Assembly (NCBI GenBank): GCA_007570785.1
Contig: ML661382.1
Location: 995,526 to 1,059,525 of the forward strand
DNA: 64,000 nucleotides
Direction of reading: 5' to 3'
Source: Antilocapra americana
Taxonomy: Eukaryota; Chordata; Mammalia; Artiodactyla; Antilocapridae
This document shows, piece by piece, positions 25,088-36,265 of this stretch. The translations under genes and the position numbers were made by a program. The number at the start of each line of letters is the position of its first letter. The stretch's first letter is position 1. The notes under the pieces are model-generated. The model saw only the letters and a list, made by a program, of their open reading frames with translations. It ran no database searches and was not told the origin of the DNA.

Positions 25088-25254
25088 GGTGATTCTAAGT
25101 ATATATGTGTTTATAACAGTTAACGTGTGATAGGTGAATTTTAACATATTTAAAAGAGTGTTATAGCATCTGTTCGGAAAAGATTATATACTGTACAAAC
25201 TATTCGAGTCATACAAAACCATTTTTTTCAGTGTCTTTTCAACTGAGAAGAATC

Positions 25255-25299
25255 CTATTCAGCACGCTTCTCCTCCTGAGGTGGTTCATACTGAGCAAG
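25255..25299 (-). CDS. MYCBP: MYCBP terminal coding exon 5
   Basis: It encodes LAQYEPPQEEKRAE followed by TAG at 25255-25257. The acceptor is CCCCATAG. The 3' untranslated region continues to lower coordinates. Confidence 0.94.
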   Translation of the reverse strand, partial: LAQYEPPQEEKRAE

Positions 25300-28200
25300 C
25301 TATGGGGGCAAACACAGAGGCATTTAGGTGAATTTTATTCTAAATTGGGTAAAAAATAAACTTTTAACAGTAACAGAACGAGTCAACTACTTTGTTCAAT
25401 TTAATGACTGAATCAGTTTATAAAATCTTAGCCTTTTTACCAGTGATTTTTTTTAATATTTAATACAATCAAACCTAGTCAAAAGTTTTTTTTGTATAAA
25501 CCTTAAAAATTACTGGGAAACTAAAATTTAATTCCCATTCATGACTGCACTGCACAAACATCTGCTATGCAATAATCCATATCTTCCCAAACATGTCGTG
25601 GCTTATATAGTAAAGGTACTTTCTTCCTCTCCACCGTAAGTTTACTGAAAACTTTCTTCTAGAAAGTAGGAAAAAAAAAATGTGACATATATTAATCTAG
25701 CCACTTAATGAAAAAGCAGCTAATGTCTTTGACTTTAAAAGGTGCCAAAAAAGTTATCTAGCATTTATACACTGGAATCTTGGATAATTTAAGATACTCA
25801 GTTATCTCTTATGCCGAACTGTGGTTGACTCCAAGAACACTAAGGTGTGAGTTGTTCCAATTAGCTGTCGGATTTGAGAAGCCAGACTTCACTGTGCTTT
25901 AGTTTCCTCACCTGTAAAATGGTCTGTGTACCTGTGTCATTTATCTCACAAAGTTGTTGAGAAGATAAAACATATTATGAGGCATGCCTAGAGTCATGTG
26001 AAATGCATTATGTGATTCAGAATGCGGTAATACCTCAAAGGCTTCGTTGACTAAAAGTTTATGAAAGTTCTCATGGGAGTTTAAACAAAGAAAAAACTTC
26101 AGCACTAGACAAAGTTAAGTGCAAACAAATGTACAGAGCTAAAGTGCAAACAAGTTTACAGGTAACACATTTCAGGGCCACCACGTAACGATACAGATCA
26201 TGCACTGCACAGTCTTAAGGGGTGCCATTCGCAAAGCCGTGGCCCCATACTGACCTACTTAACTGCCTAAGACTCCCGGAAATTTCCATTTACCTACAAA
26301 CCAGTATTCTTCACCAGTATTTTCATCTTTCTGTTTATGAAGTTTCCTAAGAACTTCTTCTTGACCACACTTGGCTCATCCTGTTTACAATTTGCTTGTG
26401 GTTTTCTAGACAGGGTATCAGCTTGTCCTTGGCAGTTAACTGAGCCGAGATTGATAGTCACCCTCCTTCCTCCTCTACTGTCCATTTTAGTGAGATTCTG
26501 GTCATATAATCATTAAAGGTGAAATTATTTTTTAACATGAATTCTTTCAAAAATTTTACCTTTGTTTTCAGTTTTTTATTTTCTTCTACAATAGCTTCAT
26601 ATTTCTCTTTCATTTCTGCCAATTCTAGGCGAAGCAGCTCTATTTCTGGATTTTCTGGGGTGGCAGCTCCTAAGTGGTGCTTTAAAAAACTAGTATCAAA
26701 GTTAAGGATTTACTGGAGCTCATTAAAACTAATGAGATAGCCCTCTACTGAAAGAAGTCTGATGAGAGTCACCCCAACCCTACCCCAATATTTACCCAGA
26801 GATCAAAATCCAAATACTCAAAGTAACTTTTTCAATAGAATAAAGGCCTTTTTCTGACTTGAAAAATGAAAAGGATACTCCAAAGCACTATTAGGTTTCT
26901 CTGGTTCTTCATATAAGGCTACCAATACTGCAAATCAAAAAGCAGGGAAAAAAAAATTAAAGTCTTAAATTAAAATGGCTGAAATTATATACCATACCTC
27001 AGTAAATATTAAGCGTCTATTATACACCACACACATCACTAGGACATACCATGGTGAACAAGACAGACAAGGTCCCTGTTCTCAACTTATTTACAGTCTA
27101 GTGCAAAAGAGTATCAGCATCAATAAGGGTGATGGGTGATGGGAGCACACTAGAAAAACACCTAACTCAGCCCAGGGCACCAGGGAAGGGAAACAAGACC
27201 TAAGACCTAGGCGATGAAGGTTTCAGATAAAAAGGGAAGGCCAAGGGCAAAAGAGTAATATTCAGGAGCTGAAAATTCAAGTGTGGCTAGATGGAGTCGT
27301 GAACTGAAAGGAAGCTGAAAACGTGATTAGGGAGGAGATTGGAGGATCCTGCAAGTTCAGTCGGGCCTTGATCCTAAAAACAAAATGGCATGTAATTAAA
27401 ACAGTTTTAAGCAGGGGAGTGACGGGATCACTCTTGACTCCTGTGTGGAGTCAAGTAGGCTAACAAGTGGGACAAGGATTTAGACACAGGAAGAGCAATT
27501 ATGGCTCAGTGGTAAAGAATCCGCCTGTTAATGGAGAAGGGGTTTGCTCCCTGGGTGGGGAAGATCCCCTAGAAAAGGAAATGGCAACCAGTATTCTTGC
27601 CTGGAAAATCCCATGGATAGAGGAGCCTGGCAGGCTATAGTCCATGGGGACGCAAGAGAGTCTCAGACACTAAACGACAACAATATGCCAATCAGTTTAA
27701 AAGGTGAGTGACCTGGGAATTCCCTGGCTGTCCAGCGGTTAGGACTCCCAAGCTTTCACTACAGGGGGCATGGGCTAGATCCTTGGTCAGAGAACTAAAA
27801 TCCTGCATGCCACGTGGCATCCCCCACCACCACAAAAAACAAAAAGAGAAGTGACCTGCACTAGAGTAATAGAGGGATGAAAACAAGGTAGATACATTTG
27901 AGAAAAATTTTTAGAGAACCAGTAAGGCTGTGGTTAACTGTTGGAAGAAAGAAGCTTTGAATCCAAAATATTCTTCAAGAATAGTTTCACACACTACATG
28001 CTAAATAACCACCAACCAAAAACTACCAGTAATCAACATGCTCAAATTAAAATACATACTTTAGTAGTTTCATATCCAGTAATTCATGTCAGCACTACCT
28101 TTTCCATCTTATATTGAACACATTCCTTCTAGGATCTGAGTAGTAACTGAGATAAAAATCTCTCTAAATCAGTGGTTAGGTTTTTTGTGCACAAAATTCT

Positions 28201-30875
28201 GAAAAATCTGATCAAAGACCAAGAGCTGTAACTACATACAAAAAAACATGCATATCTAGACCCAAAGTTAAGAACTCTTGTAAACCAACTTAACATGCTT
28301 TGCTCTTTTAGTTTTAATAACATCAAAATAATTTAGACAGCATGAAAAAAAATCAAATGGCCAACCGCTACCAACAACTTACATTAAGTTCTGATAGTTA
28401 CACTTTTAAACATATTTACAGCACTATTTTTTTGAGAAATTGGCATATTTATGTCACCACTACCCTCTCCTCTCCTTCCCTCTTCTTTCAGTGTTACAGG
28501 ACAGTTTATTCCTCTACTTACTACCTTTTTCTTCAAACTATAAACCCTATGTTTCTTCTCCATTAATTCCCACAGATTCCCACCAAATTCTAATTTTATA
28601 AGACATACTTTTACTCTTTCTTCCTCTTTTTCTCCTACCCTTTCTTTTAGCTTTTAAATTTCTGTCAATGGTACTTACAAGGTTGGTAATTACAGAACAT
28701 AATGTAAATATCAAGTTTCCTGTGTTTTTCTATAGATGAAATATACTTCCTTTTAAACAGACAAGAACTCTATACCCAGTGTTTCCCTTTTTGTCTTAGC
28801 AGCCAGGAAATTTTAGAGGTTGATATAGTGCTCAAAATAACTAAAATGCCTTTTCTTCCAAATGAGTTATCTTTAGCCATCCTTATAGTGTTTTAATGTT
28901 AGAAGCAGTTTCAAATCCTCTTGGAAATACGCTGGATAAAAATTATATGTTAAATCTGTGTGAAGTACACAAAATCAAATGTTAAATAGATCATCATATC
29001 AGTAGATACTCTGTTGTCTGATGTTACTTAGGAAACTGAAAACCTAGGAAGGTTGAGGGGGAATACCAGCAGATGTCAGCAAAGGAAAAGAAGCCTCCAA
29101 GGGTTTAGTTTCTCATGAAGGAAAATCCATGTATGGCCACAAGGCTTAATATCTTCATTTGCCTCCTACAACGGTCACTTCTCTGCCCTTTATCAATGTA
29201 TGTTTCATTTACTCCATCCAGCCACTCTGGCTTCCTTACACTTCCTGAAACTCGCCAGCACATTTCTTTCAGGTGTTTGTTCAAAGGTTCCTTTCTTAAG
29301 AGAGGCCTTCCCCCACCACCCTAGGAGGTAAAATGCCACACCCATCACTCTATTAGCAACGTTCTTTTCACAACACTTACTACTGGTTGACACTATGTAT
29401 TTATTTTCTGTCTTTCCCAACTAGGATAAGGTTCATTTAGAGCACGGGCCTCCCCCCACCCACTGTTGTGTCCTCAGTGCCTATTAACAGACACCGGAAT
29501 AAAATGGCTAAATAAATGAAAGAAATGTGCTTGTGGAGTTTTTTGAGGAGAGGGGGAGGTCCATGAAATTCCAATAGTGTGATACTTTCCAGGATGACAG
29601 CACACTCCCTTAATGTTTACTGAAATTTGCAAAGAGATAGCAAATTGAACCTAAGATAGGTAGCAATTCAAAATGACCAACCCAGGCTTGAGAATTAAAA
29701 GCCCTGCTTTCTGCTAAGACCCAGAGTTGTTATTCTCCCAGAGTTTTCTCCTAACTTTTGCTTCTGGACAAAGAGCAGGTACCAAAGTATTTCCAGATAT
29801 TTAGCTATACTTCTCATTATGGACCCAAATCATCCTTGCTAGCTCTTCTGTTCCACATCCTTGAAAGGCCCGGCCAGTGAGCTGAGTGATAAGACAACAG
29901 CATTCGCCTTACTGCCTAGCTGATGAAATAAGAAGTACCCACACTAGCTCTTAGAGCCCTCAAGTTGTCAATCACCTTATTCATCTACTTAGATTTGAAC
30001 GCCAGATTAAGAGATCCTGTGTAACGACTTCCATTTTAAAAAGTAAAAACCATTTTGATGTGTCCTCACGTTCTATAAACTGTAATTCTACTTTAATTAT
30101 GAAATCTGCACAAAGCAGGAGTTGATACAGACTACAAAAACGGGGTTCAATTGAAAAGCCACATCCAAAGAGCTATTTCAGGGATTAGGTTCACTTAGCT
30201 ACTTTATAAGCTGCTTTCAAATCTGGTCATTTTCCCATTTGTCCTTTGTTCAAGGGGAAATGTTTCTGTACACGATTTGGAGGGCTCGGAAAAAACTGTC
30301 AGCAGAGAGGAGCAGGGTTCGCCCAAGGTCTCCAGCAACATGCTCACTGCGGCGGCTAGAGGCAGAGCAACGGAAGTTGGAGGGACTTTGCAACAGCTGC
30401 AACAGTTTTACTCACCACGGGGAGGGTGAGGCTACCCGACCAGGGCAGCGTCCGGCAGCCAGGCGTGCGCCGGTCCCCGCTGACCCCCGGGCTGGACCCG
30501 GAGTGGGTCCCTCCTGTTTCCCTCTCGCCCCACACCACGGCCCGTTCGGGGCACCGCGCCGAGGAACACGACGACGGCACGAGGAACCCTCTCTCGGCCC
30601 ATGCTCACCCTTGGTCAGCGTGTCCAGCACCCCCGACTTCTCCAAGTACCTCCGGAACTGCTCGCGCTTCGAGTCGGCGGCCTGAGGAGACACGGCGGGT
30701 CAGGGGCCGAAGCCCGGGGGCCAGAGCAGGAAGAAGGAGCTGGGGGTCCGGCAACGCCGCCTCCGCCCCCCACAGCTGCGCGCACGCCCCCGCTCCCGCC
30801 CGACCCGACCAGCGGCTGGCTACCGCCCGCACGCCCCCAGCCACGCCGCGCCCCCCTCACTTTGTAATGGGCCAT
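25255..30875 (-). CDS. MYCBP: MYCBP (AMY-1), MYC-binding protein, five coding exons
   Basis: MYCBP is a small adaptor that binds the N-terminal region of MYC and is also reported to associate with A-kinase anchor proteins. It is found in cytoplasm and nucleus. The coding exons are 30861-30875, 30609-30681, 26879-26927, 26560-26689 and 25255-25299. They total 312 bases, 103 codons plus stop, equal to the human protein. The N-terminus reads MAHYKAADSKREQF and the C-terminus ends QEEKRAE. Residues from about 58 to 92 are rich in Glu, Lys and Leu, consistent with the known C-terminal helix and coiled coil. Residues 87-89 read KTK, where my recollection of human is KAK. The short first intron (179 bases) lies in a CpG island. 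GJA9 ends 1.3 kb upstream on the same strand, and in human the two genes form a known read-through transcript. Confidence 0.96.
25880..26030 (+). repeat. MIR element
   Basis: GTTTCCTCACCTGTAAAATG followed by CACAAAGTTGTTGAGAAGAT, the MIR core. It is in MYCBP intron 4. Confidence 0.7.
26560..26689 (-). CDS. MYCBP: MYCBP coding exon 4
   Basis: It completes Asp46 and encodes residues 47-89 (FLKHHLGAATPENPEIE through KKLKTK), the main helical part. The acceptor ends GATACTAG and the donor is GTAAAA. Confidence 0.94.
26879..26927 (-). CDS. MYCBP: MYCBP coding exon 3 (49 bases)
   Basis: This short exon completes Val30, encodes LVALYEEPEKPNSAL and gives two bases of Asp46. The acceptor ends TTTGATTTGCAG and the donor is GTATCC. 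The frame joins perfectly on both sides. Confidence 0.93.
27000..27490 (-). repeat. L2 LINE, antisense
   Basis: AACAAGACAGACAAGGTCCC, CAGTCTAGTGCAAAAG and later GCAGGGGAGTGACGGGATCA follow the antisense L2 3' pattern. It is in MYCBP intron 2. Confidence 0.55.
27501..27692 (+). repeat. Bov-tA SINE
   Basis: TGGCTCAGTGGTAAAGAATC through CCATGGATAGAGGAGCCTGG to CACTAAACGACAACA. Confidence 0.88.
27716..27849 (+). repeat. CHR-type SINE
   Basis: GGAATTCCCTGGCTGTCCAG to GCCACGTGGCATCC. The direct repeat AGTGACCTG flanks it (27707-27715 and 27850-27858). Confidence 0.85.
29160..29520 (+). repeat. L2 LINE 3' end
   Basis: CACTCTGGCTTCCTTACACT, AGAGAGGCCTTCCCCCACCA and ACACTATGTATTTATTTTCT are L2 3'-end features. 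It is in MYCBP intron 2. Confidence 0.75.
30609..30681 (-). CDS. MYCBP: MYCBP coding exon 2
   Basis: It encodes residues 6-29 (AADSKREQFRRYLEKSGV through LTK) plus the first base of Val30. The acceptor ends GTCTCCTCAG and the donor is GTGAGC. Confidence 0.94.
30861..30875 (-). CDS. MYCBP: MYCBP coding exon 1
   Basis: It encodes only M-A-H-Y-K, followed by the donor GTGAGG. It is too short to be found as an open frame and was located from the conserved N-terminus and the phase-0 join to AADSKREQ. Confidence 0.93.
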
Positions 30876-30937
30876 AGTGACAGCGGCAGCGGCGTAGCTG
30901 GCGCCGGAGACCGTGGCTGGCGGGCTCGGGGCAGCAC

Positions 30938-31121
30938 TGCGCGTGCGCGGAAGGGCTCGGGCGCCTGCGCACTCGGGATCCCCGGGCCGAGCTCGCCGGG
31001 GCGTGGCCTGTTCTCATGGCGACCGGGACGCTCCGGGTGCCCCGCAGCGAGAGGAGCCGAGGGAGGCTGCGCGCGCCCGCCCCTCTGGTGAGCGAAGCCG
31101 CGCCTCTCCTTCCTCTTCCGG
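30938..31121 (-). promoter_or_regulatory. MYCBP proximal promoter with NRF1-like and ETS-like sites
   Basis: TGCGCGTGCGC at 30938-30948 and GCGCCTGCGCA at 30961-30971 each lie one mismatch from the palindromic NRF1 consensus. They sit 63-96 bases upstream of the coding start. CTTCCGG at 31115-31121 is an ETS-type core. There is no TATA box. Factor assignments are by motif only. Confidence 0.45.
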
Positions 31122-31489
31122 TCCACGCCAAGATTTGGTTGCCTAGGAGGAGGGTAGGGTTTGGGGACGCGGGGCGAGTGCCCAGGTGTGGCCAGAGACG
31201 GGCGTGGCGCCAGCGGGCGGGCCCTGCGGAGCCCCGGAGCGCCAGGACTCGGGCCGGACGCCGAGAGTGGGCGGGTCCGCCTCTACTGGGGCCTCGGAGG
31301 CCGGGGCAGCCGGCGCGCGCTGCTTTGTCGAGGCTCGTCTTGGAAGAGGGCGCGCGGCCTTCGGGGGCAGCCCTTGGATTTCCAGCGGCTAGAAGACTGC
31401 TTAGAACCATCTGTCTGGGCTCCACCTCTGACGTTTGGAGTCTGCTTGTTTTGTGACCGACTTGATGTGGGTCTCCAGAGGGTAAGCAG

Positions 31490-31660
31490 TAATGTAATAA
31501 TAGCTAGCACTTTTGAGCGCTTACTGTATGCCTGGCAGCGCTTTAAACACCTGTGTTTCTTATTTTAATCCTCCCACCGTCCCTGTAAGGTAGACACTGT
31601 TAGTGAACTGTAATGGTTAGATGGCCAGTGTGACAGAGCCAAGACTCGGATCCTGGCACT
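31490..31660 (-). repeat. MIR element
   Basis: AATAATAGCTAGCACTTTTG, AGCGCTTACTGTATGCC and CTGTAAGGTAGACACTGT form an antisense MIR between GJA9 and MYCBP. Confidence 0.75.
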
Positions 31661-31709
31661 GAATCACGATGCTATAAACTGGTAAAAGAAAGCAACAACA
31701 TTTTAGGAC

Positions 31710-31715
31710 TTTATT
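31710..31715 (-). terminator. candidate GJA9 polyadenylation signal AATAAA
   Basis: This minus-strand AATAAA lies about 480 bases after the GJA9 stop and about 840 bases before the MYCBP start. Its strength would affect read-through into MYCBP. Not confirmed. Confidence 0.3.
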
Positions 31716-32190
31716 TACTAGAAGCAACATGATGATTGTATCCAGGACACATCGGGTTGCAGTCCATAAGGAAACTAAGTTAAGAACCAAGGGCACACGA
31801 AGTTTAATCAGTGTCCAGAAATAAAAGATCAATAACTAAAGGAGGGAATTACATAGATCAAGAGCAATCTCCGAAGGCTGTTTTCCCTTCAAAGAAAAAC
31901 CTGGTTCCATTTAGCTTCAATTCTGACATAGATTTTCCCAGAATCAGTGTTTTACTGAAGGGAACCCACAAAAAAGTAATCCTGATTTGGTAACTCTGTG
32001 TCTTTAAATTTGAAACTAATCCTTCCCAGTTCAGAACTAGAGCCATTTTCCCTTTTTAAAATGGATTTGTAGTCGTTTGTCTAAACAGCTGGTCTTTAGA
32101 GCTGCCCTATTTGTTTTTTCTGTGCTCCACCATCACTAGGCTACTTCTGTGATAATGTAATATGTAGAATGTCTAAACGCCAACGGATGT

Positions 32191-33732
32191 TCAGATCTGA
32201 AGGTCTGTGGGAGCCCGCCTTCCAATGAGGTTGTTTGTCAGTGACATTAAATGATTTGGAGTACAAGCAGTAGGGTTACTGCAGGTTCTGACCAACTCGG
32301 ATTCAAAGGACAGCCCTCCCAAAGAATCAGGAGTGTCTGGAATGTCAAGTGGTTGAAAGTCTCCCTGTGAAGGAGGAAGGGTTCTGGCTGTGCTCTCCCT
32401 GAGCTGGCCCTTGAAGTTACCTTTAGGAGGTAATGCCTGATCTTCATTTTCTGCAGAGGGACCCCGGGTAGCACGAGGCCACTTCGGTTTCCAGGTGCAA
32501 TCAGCTGGCAGAGAGAAAGCTGTTTGGAGTGACTGTCCCACGTGGTTGTTAAGCTCTCTGGCATCACCTGGACTAGAACAGTGACCTTTAAAGTAGTGGT
32601 TTCTTTTGCTGTCTTTGCCATCAATTTCTCTTTTTCCCCTCAACTGGTTACCATTAACTTTTTTTCCAGATAGTTTATAAGCATCTTCTTTATTACTTGA
32701 GCTGATGTTTTGAAGACGCCCAGAGGTCGTACTAAATGTGCATATCTCAGAAAGTAGAGTTTCCTGTTCATCCAAAATGCCTTTGTCATCATTTCCACTC
32801 TGATTATCAGGATCTGTCTGAAATGTAGAGGGATTTAAACTAGGATACGCTGCTATGTGTGTTTGCTTGTCCACTAACAGACTATAATCAGGTACAGAAG
32901 AGAGTCGTTTCAGTGAGTTTGCAGATGTGTTTTGATATTTGGCAAGGTTTTGTTTTGACTTGGTACAAAATTCATGATGTTCATCCTTCAGTTTATATTG
33001 TCCCCAAAGCCCTCTTTTAATCTTTTTAAAACCTAGATGGAAAATTTCTAAAACATTTAAGAAAAGTGAAACAGTCGCTATGGATTGCATGAATAATAGG
33101 AATATTGTCTTTTCTGTGGGTCTAGAGACAAAACAATCAATTGTGTTTGGACATGGGTGGCCGTGGCATTTAAATAGAGGCTCTAAGTGAAATCCATATA
33201 GAAGATATTGTCCAATCATGAACCCAACTTCAACCACAGAGCGAGTGAAAATGTGTATCACATAAGTGCAAAGCAGGGTTCCTCTGAGTGGAACTTTATT
33301 TACTCTCCTTTGCTCCAGCTGACACAGTTCTTCCTCCAGTCGCCTCCGATCCTCAGGTGTTTCAAGCTCTACCTCCTCCAGTTCACCTCTCAGTTGCGCC
33401 TTCTTCAGCTGCCTCTCCTTCTCCAGAACTCTCAGTCGGTACAAAGCATGGCCCATGTAGACCAGGGATGGTGAAGACACAAATATGACCTGAAGAACCC
33501 AGTATCTAATGAGGGAGATAGGGAAGGCCCGATCATAGCATACGTTTCTGCAGCCGGGTTGTTCCGTGTTACAGACGAAGCCAGACTGCTCATCATTCCA
33601 GACATCTTCAGCTGCTACACCCAGAACAAGCATTCGAAATATGAACAAGATGGTGAGCCACATCTTTCCAATCACGGTGGAGTGGATGTGAACCTCCTCC
33701 AGAATGCCTCCAAGGAAATTCCAGTCCCCCAT
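32191..33732 (-). CDS. GJA9: GJA9, connexin 58/59 gap-junction protein
   Basis: This is a gap-junction channel subunit; six connexins form a hemichannel in the plasma membrane. The frame is 513 codons in one exon, close to the 515 of the human protein. It starts MGDWNFLG, the usual connexin start. Four membrane segments lie at about residues 20-41, 76-98, 155-177 and 207-229. Extracellular loop 1 carries the C-X6-C-X3-C pattern in [12 protein letters not shown]. Loop 2 carries C-X4-C-X5-C in [12 protein letters not shown], followed by SRPTEK. The cytoplasmic loop is basic and acidic and probably coiled. The long cytoplasmic tail (about residues 230-513) is Ser/Asn-rich and ends [11 protein letters not shown]. 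No stop or frameshift is present. A likely 3' splice site (GGGGTTCAG) lies 21 bases before the start, so the first exon should be a noncoding one upstream. Confidence 0.96.
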   Translation of the reverse strand: MGDWNFLGGILEEVHIHSTVIGKMWLTILFIFRMLVLGVAAEDVWNDEQSGFVCNTEQPGCRNVCYDRAFPISLIRYWVLQVIFVSSPSLVYMGHALYRLRVLEKERQLKKAQLRGELEEVELETPEDRRRLEEELCQLEQRRVNKVPLRGTLLCTYVIHIFTRSVVEVGFMIGQYLLYGFHLEPLFKCHGHPCPNTIDCFVSRPTEKTIFLLFMQSIATVSLFLNVLEIFHLGFKKIKRGLWGQYKLKDEHHEFCTKSKQNLAKYQNTSANSLKRLSSVPDYSLLVDKQTHIAAYPSLNPSTFQTDPDNQSGNDDKGILDEQETLLSEICTFSTTSGRLQNISSSNKEDAYKLSGKKVNGNQLRGKREIDGKDSKRNHYFKGHCSSPGDARELNNHVGQSLQTAFSLPADCTWKPKWPRATRGPSAENEDQALPPKGNFKGQLRESTARTLPPSQGDFQPLDIPDTPDSLGGLSFESELVRTCSNPTACTPNHLMSLTNNLIGRRAPTDLQI

Positions 33733-33752
33733 GTTTATTTAGTCATCTTATC

Positions 33753-33754
33753 TC
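33753..33754 (-). other. probable splice acceptor before GJA9 coding exon
   Basis: The minus strand reads GGTGGGGTTCAG then AGATAAGATG, ending 21 bases before the GJA9 start. Connexin genes commonly have a noncoding first exon and a single coding exon. The upstream exon was not located. Confidence 0.35.
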
Positions 33755-34764
33755 TGAACCCCACCAAATAGGAGGCAGATACGTTCTTCCATTTCTGACG
33801 CATGTGCTATTTCTTAAGCAAACCTGTGGCCAAAATATGAAGAAAGCATCACTCTTTCAGCATGCCGGTTGCTCTCTTTTTTCCTTAGAAAGTTGTAATA
33901 ATATTTTACCAAGAATATGTTTAAGATGTCAAGAAGAGAAAGTCATTTACGTTTAGACCTCAGAATGCAGTGGAGGGAAAAAAGATACCTGGAGGAGGGG
34001 TGTATGCATTCTCTATGAAGAATAGAATTGTAGGAGTTCCTGGAAAAAAAGGAGTCTTACTTGGCTTTTTGCTTTGTTAATTTAAACTGAGAACTCTTGG
34101 AGAGGTTTCTGAAACTACTGACTTGATCTTACAAACTTATTTATTAAGATTATTTTATGTGAAAGCTGTGACCAATGTCAGTGATTTTAAAATCTCATTT
34201 ATGTACAAAGGAAAAGGCATGTGTTTCATTTCATACTCCAGTAAGGTACAGCATTTTATGAAACCAAAGGAAACAGATCTGGCTCTTGCTATACGAATTT
34301 AGATCAGTTTCTTAATCCACATTTAAACATGTAAATTCTAGTTTCTTGCAATTTTTGAGCATTTTTTGAAATCATTTCAGTAAAAATATGAATATTTATG
34401 TAATTATTACTGTACTTTGATATGAAAAATTGTTATGAGGATGTTATTAGATATTGCTTGAATCATTGGTATGTTGGTAGTATTATAGAAGTTTCATTAC
34501 AACAGTATTTGACCCTTTTAAGACATACAGCTTGCTTTGTGGAGCGAGCAGTAGGGTGAGTTATAATTAGATGCTTGGATTATCAGCCAGTAGGTTCCAT
34601 ATTAAGAGTTGATATATTCTGGGATATCTAAGACAAAATATATCCCAAAAGAAAGAAAAAATGGGGGAATGTTTTCATTCATTTTCATTTAACATATAAA
34701 TACATGTCCTGTATTCCTCATAGAAAGGGAAATGTTACACAGTCAAACAACATGCTGGGATATT
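33755..34764. other. intergenic, upstream of GJA9 coding exon
   Basis: AT-rich sequence without a recognised repeat. A noncoding GJA9 first exon may lie here or beyond, but I could not place it. Confidence 0.4.
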
Positions 34765-34925
34765 ATAGCTACAAGATATATTCATCACAAAACTCCTGTG
34801 AGCTAGGTATACTGTTTCCCCATTTTACAGATGAGGAAACTGAGGCACACCTTAAATTACCCAAGATCACACAGCTAGAACTGGTATTCAAAGATCGGTG
34901 TGGTTCTAAAGTCACCTCTTAACTG
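34765..34925 (-). repeat. MIR element
   Basis: CCCCATTTTACAGATGAGGA, AACTGAGGCACACC and GATCACACAGCTAGAACTGG: a well-kept antisense MIR. Confidence 0.85.
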
Positions 34926-35219
34926 TTTTACTAAACTGTTATTTTTCTTCTCTAAACACACTTGAAGTTTTCATGAAAGAGATATTAAGAAATCACCTGT
35001 TTTCTCTTATAATTTTAATTATTTAAATTAGGTATGTCAAATAGTGAAAGTTTTGATTTTTTAAATAACAAGCTCTAGAGTTCCTTTTTGAAAGCTTTAT
35101 ATAGTTTAAGAGTTGCAAAAGCGTCAGCCTTCTAAAATGTAATTGTATTCCTGAGATAGAGAAATTTTGTATTTGACTTTGTTATGTTAATAGCAGTATA
35201 CTCTTTGACCCACAGTCCA

Positions 35220-35640
35220 AAGCACTTTAAAATATAAGCAAAGATACTATTCTTATTGTTGTTTATAATACTTATAACTTGAAACTATCCAAAATAATTA
35301 TCAATAAAAGAAAGACTGTATTGTACATATAAATAATAGTACATCCACAGTATGGTACTATGCAACCAGTAGAGATAATAAATATATACTAATATAAAAA
35401 GACATTGGCTATATTGTTTCAGTGACATTCGGGTTATAAAACAGAATAATAAAGCCCCATTATTGTAAATTTACTTATATGTAGAGATGCATACAATAAA
35501 GCCTAGAAGGATATTCATCAAAATTCATTAACTGTGATTGTCTCTGAGTAGAATGTAATAATTGACTTAATTTTTTATGATTATATATATGATTAATTTC
35601 TTTTACCATGAGCACTTTACTTTTAAAATTACCAAAGAAA
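35220..35640 (+). repeat. old L1 3' sequence
   Basis: AGTATGGTACTATGCAACCA and a 3' untranslated-like AT-rich tail fit a diverged L1M end. Confidence 0.5.
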
Positions 35641-36094
35641 ATTAAAGTTGTTTTTTTTTCCTAAAAGGACAAGTGCATAGTATTTTCTGAAAGAGGAAGT
35701 ACTGTAATGTAGCTTCAAATCTTAGGTGCTAAAGCTTTCATAGCAAATAGCATGAATACTAATACACATAGATACAGTACCATAAAATTCAAATGAAAAA
35801 GAAAAAAATATTTCAAATGACTTAATTAGCTAAGACAGAGAGATTAACACAGACCTTTCTTGATTTAGGTAAATTTGAAGCAGATCACGCTTAAAAGTTA
35901 TACCACAGCCATCTTCAATGTGTTTTCTGAATGTGTCCTTTTGCAGGTGTAGAGCAGATTAAGTTTGGTTCAGCGCAGTGAGTCAACCATCAGCTAAAAC
36001 TCCACCTCCCTGCCTTCATTCTTGCTTCTTAAACAGCGCCACCCAATGGAAGTTTTTTTTAATCCAATGGAACTTTTTGCAGCAGTGTTGGATC

Positions 36095-36265
36095 AGACTG
36101 TCAGCACTGTTCAATAAGATGGCCACTATTAATACATAGCTATTGAGTACTTGGAACGAGGCTTGTGTAACAGAGACACAGTTTTTAATTTTATTTAATT
36201 TTAATTAAATGTAAATAGCTGCATGTGCCTAGTGGCTACCTTATTGGGCAGCCCACAGAAAGAAT
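36095..36265 (+). repeat. MER5-type hAT DNA transposon remnant
   Basis: AGCACTGTTCAATAAGATGG, TTTTAATTTTATTTAATTTT and AGTGGCTACCTTATTGGGCA match MER5A, with ends that are inverted relative to each other. Confidence 0.75.

Larger units (their letters stand above)
30400..31400. promoter_or_regulatory. CpG island at MYCBP promoter
   Basis: This dense CpG, GC-rich kilobase covers MYCBP exons 1 and 2 and about 500 bases upstream. Both strands show long GC-rich open frames as a by-product of composition. It is the only island near MYCBP. Confidence 0.85.

Noticed and set aside
30426..31568. Several overlapping frames of 90-220 codons in the MYCBP CpG island
   Set aside because: They lie in many frames on both strands, are Arg/Pro/Ala/Gly-rich and show no family signature; this is a composition effect.
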